The notes under the pieces were generated by a model. That model worked only from the letters and a program-made list of their open reading frames with translations, did no database searches and had not been told where the DNA came from. The translations under genes were made by a program, and so were the position numbers. A stretch of 64,000 bases of DNA from Lojkania enalia. Lineage: Eukaryota; Ascomycota; Dothideomycetes; Pleosporales. This document shows positions 11,922 through 24,221 of the stretch, piece by piece. The stretch spans positions 248,001 to 312,000 of the forward strand of contig ML986587.1 in NCBI GenBank assembly GCA_010094045.1. Direction: 5' to 3'. Numbering within the stretch: the first letter of the stretch is position 1; each line of letters begins with the position of its first letter.

Positions 11922-12758
11922 GATGGTGCACTTGTACGATTAGTAAGAGGCTGGCCGAGCAAAGGTCGTTGTAGGAAACCTAGGAGGTAGGAAGCTCTTC
12001 AACCAAGTCAAAGGCTTGTCTAGACTCGAGGCATTGAAAGCCAAGGAATGTAAACACAGGAACCTGCGACTCATATGCAATCCAATTCCTCAGAAGATGA
12101 ATTCCTTCCTCTCATTCAGACGTCCAAAGGAGCACAGGGGGTACCCAACGAAATTCCAAGATCCCACAGCATCTGGGCCATCATGGGATCACCCACTATA
12201 AAAGCACTACCCTTCAACCGAACAGCACAATGCTCTCGAATCTACTCTACCTATTCTCCCGGGAAATAAAGTGTCATCAACACCGGCCCTTACCTATGTA
12301 ATCTAAATTCAGAGCACATGGGACGCCGTATGACACCAGTTTTGGCGGTGATCATCATACCAACGCCGAAGTCCGGTAGTGATTTATATTAAATGCAAAA
12401 CTATGTCTGGCGAATACTCGGTCATGTTTCATAAAGAGGGCCGCGAACTTGGATGTGGGGTAGGAGAAAGGAGGTTAGGGCGATCGACGCGGGGGTTCGG
12501 GCTGATATGGAGAAATGCTTGGTCGAAAAGCTTAATTTCGGATCCTTGTCGTTTAGGCTTTATTCTGTAAACGGGGCTTTGGATATAATTTTCGAGGCTC
12601 TTTGCGTTTGTTGATCATGAAGTAGCATGCGAAAAATCCACGAATGAGGTGTGCCCCGCAATTCGTATGTGGTTTCATGGGGAGTACATATGAGGAGAGA
12701 AGAGGCCACTTCGAGATGCATTAACGTACTGCGGCATTGAGATTTTAAGAGAATAAAG
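11922..12758. promoter_or_regulatory. divergent intergenic region between AA9 LPMO and acetylxylan esterase
   Basis: This 837-bp spacer separates two outward-facing secreted carbohydrate-active enzyme genes, so it must hold both promoters. A TATAAAAG-like string occurs near 12197 on the plus strand, but it is far from either start. No operator could be assigned. Shared control by cell-wall sugar regulators is plausible, not shown. Confidence 0.4.
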
Positions 12759-13728
12759 ATGCATACTTCGACATTTGCTACTGCTTTAGCTTTTGGTTCT
12801 GTGGCGCTGGGTGCACAGTTGACGCAGGTGCCAAATTACGGTGGCAATGCGCGCGCAAGGCCCGGAATGTACGCATTGTAACTGAATTCTACTTTTCGGG
12901 AAACTGACATTTTATCAGGTGGGTTTACGTTCCTGACCAGGTCAAGAGTGATGCATTGGTCGTTGCGATCCATTCCTGCCAGTCCTCTGCCCAGGCTTAT
13001 TTCCAGAACAGCAAGATTCCATGGAAACAGGGATCAGATAGGAAGGGCTATGTGACTGTTTGGCCAAGTTCGACGACTCAGTGTTGGGATGTTTCCAGCA
13101 AGTCTTCACTCTCGCATGACGGTGGTGGTGATTCGAACGCTATTGCAAACATGATTAAGTATGCGATTACTCAGTATAAGATTGATCCTGCAAAAGTTTT
13201 CGTCACTGGAGGATCTTCGGGAGGTAAATGGCGTGCTCCAAAGGATGACTATTGTACTGACGCTGCATAGCTATGATGTCTAATGTCCTGGCAGCTACTT
13301 ATCCCGACCTTATTACTGCTGTGTCGCTCTATTCTGGTGTCCCAGCTGGCTGTTTCGTATCTTCCAGTGGCCAATCTGCAGCTTGGAACAGTACTTGCTC
13401 TGGTGGACAAAGCAGGGCCTCCGCCCAACAATGGGGGGATGTTGTTCGAGCCATGTACCCGGGCTATAATGGTACCCGTCCTAGGATGCAGATCTGGCAC
13501 GGATCAGTCGACACAACTCTTGCACCGCAAAATTACCAGGAGACAATCAAGCAGTGGACTAATGTGTTCGGTGTTAGCGAGACACCGACTTCGTCTAAGC
13601 CTAACACCCCTGAAATGAACTACAGGACCGATGACTTTGGCCCGAATGTTGAAGGTATTTGGGCGCAAGGTGTTGGACATTCGGTACCGTCGCACTTGGA
13701 TGCTTCTGAGGCTTGGTTCGGACTGTGA
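12759..13728 (+). CDS. axeA: acetylxylan esterase, carbohydrate esterase family 1
   Basis: Exons 12759-12868, 12919-13223 and 13271-13728 encode 290 aa. A signal peptide (MHTSTFATALAFGSVALGA) is followed by the CE1 esterase / PHB depolymerase-like fold. Family landmarks are present: CWDVSS, HDGGGDSNAIANM, the nucleophile elbow GGSSGAMM with Ser136, GSVDTTL with Asp219 and GVGHSVP with His275, which form the catalytic triad. Known homologues remove acetyl groups from xylan and help xylanases. Intron 1 (50 bp) splits a Met codon, and intron 2 (47 bp) falls immediately after the nucleophile elbow. There is no carbohydrate-binding module or linker. Length matches Aspergillus AxeA-type enzymes. 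Its divergent AA9 neighbour suggests joint action on plant cell walls. Confidence 0.93.
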
Positions 13729-14597
13729 AAAATGCTCGCTGAGGGTAAATGCGAAATTGGCGGAATATGGAAGGAAAAAAGCGAAGTGCACTAAACCGAA
13801 AGAGTCGTACAGGTAGTCTGAAACTAATGCAGCTCGGTGAATTGTCAAGGAGCCAATGCAAATGCAAATCTTGTTTGCAAACAAGTTATTTCACTCGATG
13901 GTGACATAGATTATTCTTTCGGGTGATGACATAATTCTTAGAAGAGGAACGCCATTGTTTGATATTGAGGGGACATATTTGTACGGAGAAGAGAGTAGCT
14001 GCTGGGTAATGAAGCACGTTGAAAATGGACCGTCAGCCTATGAGGACATGTGATGGGTTTGTCGGGGTCTGTTGTATACACCTCGAAGTTCAACCCAGCA
14101 ATCCACGCTGGAAATGCGAGAAGGGTGGCCGCTGACAGACTTACAGTTGGGCAAAGACGAAAATCGTGTACGACCAATTGTATGACTGAGGAAGAGGAGT
14201 CGGCCGAGAGAGGATGGAAAGAGGATCTGTGCATCCACTTCTCTTCAATTTGAAAACCACCAATCAATAATCATTATCGGCATTATGAATGCTATTACTA
14301 CTTTACGCGTGTGTTAAAGAGGGTCTGCGTGTGCTTCCCAATGGTCATGAGCTCCAACTGCAGGTCTTAACCGCATTTGGAAAGTTTCACGCGTTAATAG
14401 GAAAGCGGGTCAGATGACGATAGACGGAGCGGGGAACTTTCGCGTATACACTTCTCCATCGAACACTCGACGACTTTTCCATATCTCCTTCTTTTGCGAC
14501 TTTGGTCAATTTTTTCCGTGGCGAGATGTGCGCTCTTATTATTTATGTCCTCCCGCGCTTGATAGCGAACTTGCTCGCTGATACATAGTACTTCGCT
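13729..14597. other. intergenic
   Basis: I see no gene here. Short frames on both strands lack start context, splice logic or recognisable domains. The region holds the 3' UTR of the acetylxylan esterase gene and the promoter of the gene at 14598. Confidence 0.6.
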
Positions 14598-15362
14598 ATG
14601 GATTTCCAAAGACGTCTTGATCCTTTTGAGCTCAATGTAGCCCCTGATGAAGAGCTGCCCAATTACGAATCGGCGACGGCCCCTAGTTATGAGAATGAAG
14701 ATTACGATAGGCCGCTATATACATATAGCCTTAGACAAATCGACCGCAAGCTGCAACACGTTGTGACGTTCGGTCCTTCCACAACGCCCTCATATAAAAT
14801 TGTCTCTCATGGAACCTTCCGTCTGTTCTCAAAGAAGCCCGACCTGCAGATGATACGTGCATTGTCTGGCTCTCTGCTCGAGTGTGCAATTGCCTCCATC
14901 AAGTTCGATAACGACGGTCCTCTACCGTGGTGCCCCCGAGCCCACTTCTCCCACGAGGGCTCACATGGCACAAAAATCTATGCCATGGAGTCGAGGAACT
15001 TCACAGACTGGTCAATCGAGATATCAGGGATAACGTATATGTGGCGACTCGAGGCTAGACCCATATCACTCGTGCTGAGTGAGAGAACTGCAAGCCTCGT
15101 CATCGCTCACTTCACGTATTCGCGATGGGGCACAATGGCGACGAACGGGGCTGAGATTGGAGAGCTGACAATATATCGTGATGGACTGTCTGTCGATAGT
15201 GACGGGGTGGAGAAGATTATCTGTGGACTGTTGGTTGCTATAGCTCATTTGCGAAAAATGGGCCGGCATTATTGGAACGATGCGCCGGTACGAGCAACAT
15301 CGCTAACCAGATCGCATCTGCCTTCGCATAGGGCGTCTTTTGCTAGTTATTCAAACCTCTGA
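14598..15362 (+). CDS. hypothetical protein, 254 aa, single exon
   Basis: An uninterrupted frame from ATG 14598 encodes 254 aa. The N-terminus carries an ELPNYESA motif, resembling the proline-tyrosine motifs that bind WW domains, followed by a Tyr-rich segment. The middle (about 45-215) alternates hydrophobic and polar residues in a way that suggests beta strands, with Trp/Tyr pairs such as ITYMWRLEARP. The C-terminus is basic and Ser/Thr-rich. There is no signal peptide or membrane helix. This layout recalls fungal tubby/LURP-like conserved hypotheticals, but I cannot place it in a family. The next gene downstream starts about 1.8 kb away. Confidence 0.6.
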   Translation: MDFQRRLDPFELNVAPDEELPNYESATAPSYENEDYDRPLYTYSLRQIDRKLQHVVTFGPSTTPSYKIVSHGTFRLFSKKPDLQMIRALSGSLLECAIASIKFDNDGPLPWCPRAHFSHEGSHGTKIYAMESRNFTDWSIEISGITYMWRLEARPISLVLSERTASLVIAHFTYSRWGTMATNGAEIGELTIYRDGLSVDSDGVEKIICGLLVAIAHLRKMGRHYWNDAPVRATSLTRSHLPSHRASFASYSNL

Positions 15363-17165
15363 CACAATTCGCTTAGGTTGTATCACTGGATTGGGCGTAG
15401 GGTGGCGCACACTGTGCAGCAAGTAATACGTGAAGACTGTATTATTCGAAATGTAGACAAGTGGCATACCTTCCACATGTAATTGAACGTTAGTGATTAG
15501 ATAAAGATGCCGAATAATGCATCCTGCCGACGAGACGGGTCACCCTGCCTTGGTATAGAGAAGGCGATGACCTCTAGCGGACGCCCGCTCTCGTCTGAAC
15601 ATTACACTGATGAGAGGCTCCAGGCCCTGGTGTGGTGTTAATGTGAAATTCATGTGTGGATAGGGACGAGCGGCGGTTTTTGCTTCAAACCCCAATAGAA
15701 TTTTGTTCCAGGGACAGCAAATACGCGTTGTAGGTTATCCGGTCAAGAGCCTTTAGTTTAAGCAGAATGGTTGCATAAGTTGTGCAAGCAGAGAGTTTTG
15801 TTTTGTCTCGCTTCCCATGCCTCGTCTGGAGCTCGTCTGGAACTGGTCTCAGCCGTGGGGAATGTGAAGACACAATAGGGTTGCTACGGCGCATGCTGGA
15901 CAAGGCCCGAATATCGCGGGCTTCTTGCAATGCCAGCGTCGTCATTATTAGCTGCGGAGCGTTTGCAAACGATGGCTAAAGGTCGAAACAACGGTCCGGC
16001 CCGTTGATGGTCAACCGTCTTCTGCTGTCAAAGGATGACGACCGTTGGAGTTGAGAATGCTAGGATTGTCGAGCGCTGCCGGAGGTGGGAAATGATGGAC
16101 GCGGGCTGAGAAATTGGCACCGACAAGCAGTCTAAGCGAGGGCGACAGTGTTCTCGAACGCTGATCGGCGCTCTCTTGACAATGAAAGGAGTCGATCGCC
16201 GGTTGGGGCAGCCCCACGTAGGCCCTCGACCACGGGACGCGTGGACCAAGGGGCACTTCCGCGATAGCAGCAGACGAGAACGCCTCGAAACATGTCTCTG
16301 CAGGATGGGATTCGCAGAAGGCGATGCCATGGAAACAGGACGGTTCGATCGGCAGCTGGTCGCTCTCCGGGCTGCTACTGTGTATGTGTGGACCGTATGT
16401 ATGTACCGACGCGCGCCACCTGCAAGTGTTTCCTTTCGGCTACCAGGCCAGCCCAGGCCAGCCCAGGACAAGGTGGTCCGGTCTGTAGTCCAGCCCAGCG
16501 AGGCCTGGGAGCGGAAGCACGCGGCGGTCGGTCTGCGCAGTCGTCTTCTCTTCTCTCTTGTTCTGTAGGTGCCTCGCTCCACCCACATCCGGGTGCTCCA
16601 ACCAGCGCCAACGACATCCACGAGCCCAGCACCCAGGTCCTCTCAACCCAGCGCCCTCTGCGCCTCGTAGCCCTGACCCGCCGTGCTGATACTGGACTCG
16701 TGCTCTGCGCCGGTCTCGCGGTTGTGACAATTGAAGCTGCTGTACCAGACGCCCACCGGCGAGAGAGCACAGCAGACCACAGCACTCGGCGGTCACTGCT
16801 ACATCCTTCCCCCAACCGCAGCTACCCTTCTACGACGCTCCCCCAAGATCTACCTATCTGTCACCCCATTTCATCTAATCTGATCTGATCTGATCTGATC
16901 TGATCTCAACCCAGTCGTCATTCCCGGCAGGCACCGCCTAGTGCACCACAAGGAATGGGAAGCCGGCGGCCGGATTCGTCTTCTGCCTTTCCCTCGTCGC
17001 TTTCACTACGTCTTGTCCACCACGTCCTAACATCTCGACGAGCATTGCAAAGCCCTGACCTGTTCTCTTCTCCCTTCTTCCCTGCGTTCTTGACCGTTGC
17101 CCTGTCCCTTCTTCGGGCTGCTAGTCGGGGGCGCGCTCTGTTCGCAGAGCTCTCCGGAGCCGGAT
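15363..17165. other. intergenic, GC-rich 5' region of SLN1
   Basis: About 1.8 kb without a supportable gene. From roughly 16.0 kb it becomes GC- and pyrimidine-rich, and several long overlapping frames arise on both strands from composition alone. Direct repeats of a CCAGGCCAGC unit lie near 16443-16468, and a pentanucleotide repeat is at 16881. A long promoter plus 5' UTR fits a signalling gene such as SLN1. Confidence 0.6.
16881..16905. repeat. pentanucleotide microsatellite (TGATC)5
   Basis: Five perfect tandem copies of TGATC, preceded by a degenerate copy, lie about 260 bp upstream of the SLN1 start in the likely 5' UTR or promoter. Copy number may vary between strains. Confidence 0.9.
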
Positions 17166-20100
17166 ATGGTCAGAATGAGGATACCGATCCGCGAACAACT
17201 TGGATGTCTGGTGCTTCTGGCCTCCCTCATTGGGCTGGCCGTCGTAGCAATTGCAACATGGGTTCGTCCATCTTCGCTTCTGTACCGCAAACCAAAGCTA
17301 ATACACAGCAGTTTACCAACCATAGTTTTGTGCTCAGCATACGGTATACTGCAAATGCTGCCCGCCTCTTCAACGCTGCCACTGACTTGTGATATAGCGC
17401 GTCACGTCTCACCCTGGCCGCGTCGCTGAAAGCTGCTCAATTGGCCTCGAACATGCTGCTCATGCAGTCCACTGTCAGCTCAACCGCAACCCGAATCGTG
17501 ATACAAAGTGCCCTCGGGCGCTACAATTCAGGGAATAGTACCCCTGAAAACTGGACGCGCTCGATTCAGGATCTCCAAGCAGTCATGACAAGCGACGGCT
17601 CTCGCTTTTTGACTATACAGGCAAGGATATATCCGTATAACACCTCTGATTTTGCCGTCGTCAACGCTACATCGGACGAGCTTCTCGATTTAGAATTGCC
17701 CTATAGGACACCGTCAGGAGAGAATGCGAGGCTAGGCGACCCTATCTATGGCTATGTACCAGAGCTATATCCGCAGTTCAACCCAATCGGAATACCCTAT
17801 AATGCTACGCTGAATAGAACTATTGCGACATTCGGGGGAAGGACCATCGATGGCAGCAATTACCTCTTCTCCGGGCCTTATCGCGTGAATGGCACCCTTA
17901 ATTTGGTTTCAGTCACCATGCCCATCATCAACAACACGTCAAAAATCGAAACCCTTGGATGGCTTACTGCAGTGCTTGATGCTCGGCTGATCACGGATGT
18001 AACGAACGCAATGGAAGGTCTAGATAGTACTGGGCTGACTATGCTGTTTTCCCCGAACAATATCACAAACAAATTTTCAAACGGAGTGTTGTACAACTCT
18101 CAGGATCCTAACCCCCCGGAGAATGAATCTATTCGATTTGTGGTCTCTCCAACTCAAAGAAACGACGTTGAGAGTAGTCACAATCCTTACGATGCTTCGA
18201 ACAATTCAGTACCCTTCGATTGGACGGAATTTCCAGCAATCAAGCAAGGATTCACAGAAGCTACAGAACGTACGAATAATGCGGGCACCCTAATATCCAC
18301 ACACAATGAACTAGGTGATAATGTCGCTGTCGGATATGCCATCGTTCAGAACCGTATGGTAGATTGGATGGTTGTCGTTGAACAGGAGCATGATGAAGTC
18401 TGGGCTCCTATCTACCGCTTGAGGAACATCATTATTGCTTGTGTCTTCGGAACCATGGGAGCGATGTTAATCCTTGCGTTCCCAGTAGCACATTTCTCTA
18501 GCCGACCGATTCGACGTTTACGGGATGCCGCCAAACAATCTGTCGAACCGCCAAGTCTCGAAGATGACAGTCTAGCGTCCCAGGGAGACGGAGCGATGGA
18601 TGACGAAACCGGAATACCCGCCCGGAAAGAAGGCTGGTTCGGTGAGATTAAGAATTTCCGGAAGCGCCGCCTTGCACGGAACCAAGAAAGAAAGGAAGAG
18701 GAGCGGAGGCGACAATTTCGCATCCCTAGCAAAGTCAAGGATCGCAAGCACTTCATTCACGATGAGCTTACTGATCTCACCAGGACTTTCAATGAGATGA
18801 CAGATGAATTGATGATGCAATATGAGAAGCTAGAAGAAAGAGTCGCGCAAAGGACTGCTGAGCTGGAACAGAGCAAGAAGGCGGCAGAAGCAGCAAACGA
18901 GAGTAAAACTCTCTTCATTGCCAATATTTCGCATGAGCTGAAAACCCCCTTGAATGGTATCTTGGGTATGTGCGCTGTTTGCATGTCTGAAGATGACCCT
19001 GTCAAACTTCGACGATCTTTAGGCATTATTTACAAAAGTGGTGATTTACTTCTAAACCTATTGACCGACCTACTCACATTTAGCAAGAACCAAGTGGGTC
19101 AGAATCTGAGTCTTGATCAGAAAGAATTTCGCCTTCGAGACATCAGCTCACAAGTCTTGGCCATTTTTGAGAAACAAGCCAAAGACAGCGGCATCGACAT
19201 TAGAGTCAATTTTGAGGGCCCGTACGAGGCGAATCTTGACGATAACGGAAGATTCAATGGACGCGGTGACCTTGGGCCTCTTGGACTTGGACGTGTAAAG
19301 GATATGATCTTGTACGGAGATCAACATAGGATCCTTCAAGTGGTTATCAATCTTGTTTCCAATAGCCTGAAGTTCACTCCTAAGGGTGGTTCTGTTCTCA
19401 CCACAATTCGGTGCCTCGGAGAAGCATCACCAATGGAAAGCAGAAAAGCTTCGCTGCAGTCTAGGCAGAGCTCAATGAGAAACTCTAAGAGCAGAGTGCG
19501 AGCTTCAAGCTCTGAGGTGGGATCGATTACGATAAGTACAAACAATCACTTCGATACCGCGAACGTGATCAATCCATTAGACAAGCCAGTGGCCTATTCC
19601 CACGTATTTGCGCAAGAGAGAGCTGCTACGCCACCCCCAGGTCGGTGGCTTTCGTTCGAATTCGAGGTACAAGACACAGGCCCGGGTATTCCTGAAAGCT
19701 TGCGTGATAAAATCTTTGAACCGTTCGTCCAGGGCGACCTCGGTTTGAGCAAGAAATTCGGCGGTACTGGATTAGGCCTCAGTATTTGCTCTCAGCTAGC
19801 CGGCTTGATGAAGGGTACAATCCAGCTGAAGAGTGAAGTGGGCCACGGAAGCACATTTACAATGGCTATCCCCCTGAAACACCTTACCAGCCGTGCTGAT
19901 AGCACTGCAAGTTCGACAAACCTAGAAAATACCGGAAGCGCTAGGCACAGCCTTTCAATGGATGGGGAACGCGGACGTTCAACAAATGACGAAGCTCTAT
20001 CTGGCGGATCCGTGCAGTCGGTTGCCAGTAATTCCGTTGGTCCAACTCCAGGAGGGCCTGTCTCATTTGATTCGGATGCAAAGCCACGTTTGGTGGGTCT

Positions 20101-20925
20101 GAGGACCCCCTTTTTTGCATCAAATCTTCCGTTAGAATCGCCTAATTCTCAAACCGCTGCTGTCGATAGAGTAACTGCTGAAGCCACGAAACGAGGAGAC
20201 AAGGTCAGGGTGCTCGTTGCTGAGGACAACAAAACCAATCAAGAGGTCGTTTTGCGAATGCTTAAGCTGGAGGACGTCTATGACGTTACGGTTGCTAAAG
20301 GTGTGTTTCCTTTCTCTAAGCTGGGGATTGTCTTTTTCGGAGCCGCAAAGTTCTATACAACGGCATTTACTCTAACTACTCCATGGCATCATTTCGTGTG
20401 CTAACTAGGGCTAGATGGACAAGAAGCTTTAGACAAGGTCAAGGAGAGTATGGCATCAGAAACCCCTTACAATCTGATTTTCATGGATGTGCAAATGCCA
20501 AATCTCGATGGTCTACAGTCGACTCGACTGATTCGCCAATCCGGCTTCAATGCTCCGATTGTTGCTCTCACGGCAGTAAGTATTACTCTCAAGGCTATAG
20601 GAGATTAAATTAACTTGAATCCAAGTTTTCTGAAGAATCAAACGTGAAAGATTGTCTCGATTCAGGGATGAACTTTTTCTTATCCAAGCCCATTAGACGT
20701 CCAGCATTGAAACACGTTCTTAAGACCTATTGTCCTCCAATACCGGAGGAAGAGGGCGAAGTAACAACACCTCCGCCCATGGAACCATCATCCTCGAAAT
20801 CAAATGGTCGCGCAACAGCCTCACGTCCAAGCACTGCAATCGGTGTAAACAACGCTACAGTGCCTGTTACGATAATCGCCACCCCCAGTGATAACCCCGA
20901 CGGAGAAATTTCTCCCTTGTCATGA
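17166..20925 (+). CDS. SLN1: Sln1-type (group VI) hybrid histidine kinase, osmosensor
   Basis: Five exons: 17166-17261, 17309-17343, 17398-20300, 20409-20575 and 20626-20925, about 1166 aa. The N-terminus [18 protein letters not shown] opens a first membrane helix (to about residue 32). An extracellular sensor with many N-x-S/T sites follows, then a second helix near [15 protein letters not shown] with a HAMP-like linker and coiled coil. The kinase core has the phospho-acceptor His556 in [12 protein letters not shown], an N box ([13 protein letters not shown]), DTGPGIP and GGTGLGLSI. The receiver domain has the acidic pair in VAEDN, phospho-acceptor Asp1038 in FMDVQMPN and the Lys in LSKP. 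In fungi Sln1 starts the Ypd1-Ssk1 phosphorelay to the HOG MAP kinase. The second exon has a tandem CAGCAG acceptor (one Gln in or out). A second in-frame Met lies at 17175. A Ser/Pro-rich tail follows the receiver. Confidence 0.95.
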
Positions 20926-21975
20926 CCGTGATATTCATCTTCTCCGGTCCTACGCCCGGCTTGCCCTAATACCTGCGGTCCGGATCTTTAACACTTTTCG
21001 AATCCCCCCGTAGTAAGACCTTGTAGTTTTGTAATGTTTTTGGACGAGCCGACATTCACACTACGATTTGCTCCTGCTTAATTCTTTGCATGTTCCACTT
21101 CATATTTTATATATCTGTACTAAGCATGGCGCTGGTGGGTGGACATGCGTTATTTGCAAAAACACTTCTGGCAATGAGCATCAGTGGGCGTCCCGGGGCG
21201 TTTTAATGATTTTAGGAGGAAACAACAACGTTCTAATGTTTGAGGAAGGCGTGATTTTGGGTTTATACTCCAGTCCACAGGCTTGTGGACAGATTTTTTT
21301 CTGGTTTGGGAAGTAAAAACGTCTCAGGAGGAGGATTTTTTTGATATCAACGGAACGAATAGGAATTTCAATGGAAAAAGTATTGAATTGAGGCGCTCGC
21401 AAGCCTCGCGACATGATTCCAGAACAGTATAATGTGCTCAATCCCGCGGACATGATTTCTACTCCATTAAAGATGTTAGCAAGCTTATATCATTCAGGAA
21501 TAACAAGTAGCGAGTAATTTCAACACAACATTATGATGTTCCCAGTTTGAGTGAATAGTCTTTAATGCCATTATCAGTCCTATCAGCGCGTGGAGGACTC
21601 CAATTCTATGTAGGCTAGTATAGTAAAATCATACGCTTGCTCACTCGCACATATTCACCAATTTTCTGTGCCTTGCCGAGGAGAGCACTTTTGTGCCGAT
21701 TTCGGTCTTTGTTTCTTCGATCCGGTGCTATGGTAGGAGTAAGGTGGTTCATCCCTGCCATTCTCCACGCCAAGAGCGATCATGCAGCCATCCAACCACA
21801 GCGCGATCTGACATCAAACACGTTACAACCTCCACGACAATTGCTAGCACTACTCTTCACCCTCACTGGTCCACCCGCAATAGACTCGACGCGCTTTTGC
21901 GCAGGTTGAGCGGGCTTGTTAGACGCCTGCGTATCACCCTATATCTACCGGTCCCTAGCAATTAGCTCGGACACA
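20926..21975. other. intergenic between SLN1 and TM9 gene
   Basis: No gene is seen in about 1.05 kb. It holds the SLN1 3' UTR and the promoter of the TM9 family gene. Frames on either strand are short and lack recognisable protein. Confidence 0.6.
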
Positions 21976-24221
21976 ATGCACGCCGGAGTACGGTCAAGTA
22001 CTGTTCTATACTCCCTATTAGCGCTCACACATGCCTTCTACATACCCGGTGCGTATATTCTTTTGATATCACTGTCCATTTGGGTGCTAATTCTTTATCT
22101 AGGCGTCTCGTACCAAAGCTACCGGGATGGCGAGACGCTCCCGCTTCTTGTGAACAAAGTCTATTCAGACACTAGCGAACTCCAGTACGCATACACAGAA
22201 TTACCCTTCGTATGTCCTCCAACCGGTCGTGTCCGCAGTGGTCGCTTCACTAGCGGGGCGAGCCTATCGCTTAATCTCGGCGAAGTCCTTCGCGGCGACC
22301 GGATAACCGTCTCGGATTATGAACTGGTAATGGGGAATGATGAGGAGGCGCGATATCTTTGTAGTCATATTGTGGGCAGTGAAGGCTTAAAGCGGACACG
22401 GGAGCTAATTCGGGATGGTTACATGGCTGAATGGATTGTGGACAACCTCCCTGGAGCCACGAGTTTCCAGACAACCGACAAAAGCCGGAAGTATTATGCT
22501 GCAGGATTTAAGATTGGTGAAGAGGTCACCTCTGCCTCCGGTGATCAGTCGAAGTACTTTCTCTACAACCATGTTACACTGGTCATTCGATATAGCCGTG
22601 CGCCCGGTAAGGATGGGGATCAAGGCAAGAAGGTGATCGTAGGATTCGAGGTTTTTCCGAAGAGCATTGAGGCCGGCAATCGGGACAAAAATGGTCTTCC
22701 TTACGACATACATAATGTCGAAAATGGGCTAGAGCTTACTCCAAGGTCAAACAGCACAGAAGGACTCGAAGATGAAGGTACCGCTACTCTAACTATTCCG
22801 TTCACGTATTCAGTGTATTTCCGTGAAGTGGAAGGATTGGAATGGAAAAATCGCTGGGACATGTACTTTGTGGCTCAGGATGACAGCACGCACATCCACT
22901 GGCTCGCTATCATCAATTCCCTCGTTATTGCGGGCTTGCTCAGTGCGGTAGTTGCCGTTATTTTGGCGCGGACCATCCGTGGAGACATTTCAGATGAAGG
23001 AAATATCAAACCTAAACGAAGTCGAAGGCCGAAATCTCCTAGAGCAAGCGCAGAGAAGAAGCCCAGCGGCTTGTTAGGGGATATCGAAGGAGATGCTGAT
23101 CTTTCATCTGATGACGAAGGGCTTGATGAAGTAACTGGCTGGAAGCTAGTTCATGGCGATGTCTTCCGGCCTCCGCAGTATGGCGGACTCCTTGCTCCTC
23201 TTGTCGGTTCCGGCATCCAACTCCTCCTTATGGCTACTGGCCTTCTGGTATTAAGCTCATTTGGCGTCCTCAATCCCAGCTACCGCGGTGGCTACGTTAG
23301 TGTAGGGACTGCATTGTTCATTCTTGCCGGACTTTTCTCCGGTTATTTCTCTTCTCGTGTATACAAGACCTTCGGTGGCCAGCTATGGCAGAAGAACGTG
23401 TTTGTCACAGCCTCGCTAGTACCTGGTCTTCTCTTTACAACAATCTTCATCCTCAATCTTTTCGTCTGGGTCCAAGCATCCAGCACTGCTATTCCCTTTG
23501 GCACTCTCCTCGGACTGGTAGCCCTCTGGCTATTCATTCAACTACCGCTAGTATACATCGGTGGCCGTTACGGTTACGTATCCGTTGGACCCTACGAACA
23601 CCCTATCAAGGCGAATGCTATTCCGCGCCAAATCCCCGTTCAGTCATGGCCGACGAAGGGCTTCCAAGCGCTTCTGTTGTCCGGATTTATTCCTTTTGTA
23701 GTTGTCTTCATTGAACTGATGTTCGTTTTTAAGAGCTTATGGCAAGACAAGAGCGGATACTATTACGTCTTTGGATTCCTAGCCGTTGTCAGCGCTGTTC
23801 TCGTTGTTACAATCATCGAAGTGACTATTGTAGCGACTTATTTGCAACTCTGCAACGAGGTATGCATGCTCCAAACTTCGTAGATGGCCATACAAACCGA
23901 AACAGAATCCGACTGACACGAATAACAGAACTATCACTGGTGGTGGCAATCCTTTATGGTGGGTGGTAGCAGCAGTATCTGGATCTTCGGTTATCTGGTT
24001 TGGTACTACTTCACCAAGCTACATATCTCGGGCTTCGTGTCCAGTCTCTTGTTCTTCTGTTATGGATTCCTGGCGTGTGCGATCTATGGTCTGCTCACTG
24101 GAACTGTTGGGTTTTTATCCGCGTACGCTTTTGTGAGGCGGATTTATGGGTAAGTATAGTCTACTGTTATATTCTTTGAGGGTAAGAACTAATGCAGAGT
24201 AGTGCGATCAAAGTCGATTGA
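21976..24221 (+). CDS. transmembrane 9 superfamily (EMP70/nonaspanin) protein
   Basis: Exons 21976-22048, 22103-23859, 23929-24149 and 24200-24221 encode 690 aa. A signal peptide (MHAGVRSSTVLYSLLALTHA) leads into FYIPG-VSYQSYRDGE, the usual opening of the lumenal domain, with LPLLVNKVYSD. The lumenal part runs to about residue 295 and ends at DDSTHIHWLAIINSL. Nine membrane helices follow, with a cytosolic basic loop after the first one. The last exons give NYHWWWQSFMVGG and a C-terminal SAIKVD, matching the family's short tail that acts in Golgi retention. Known members sort membrane proteins in the Golgi/endosome system and act in adhesion and copper homeostasis. Intron 1 (54 bp) is stop-free and a multiple of three. 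The final exon is only 22 nt and depends on a GCAGAG acceptor; using the upstream CAG instead would destroy the tail. Confidence 0.93.

Noticed and set aside
16011..16888. Several long overlapping frames on both strands upstream of SLN1
   Set aside because: GC-rich composition lowers stop frequency; the translations are Arg/Pro/Ser-rich without domains and contradict each other.
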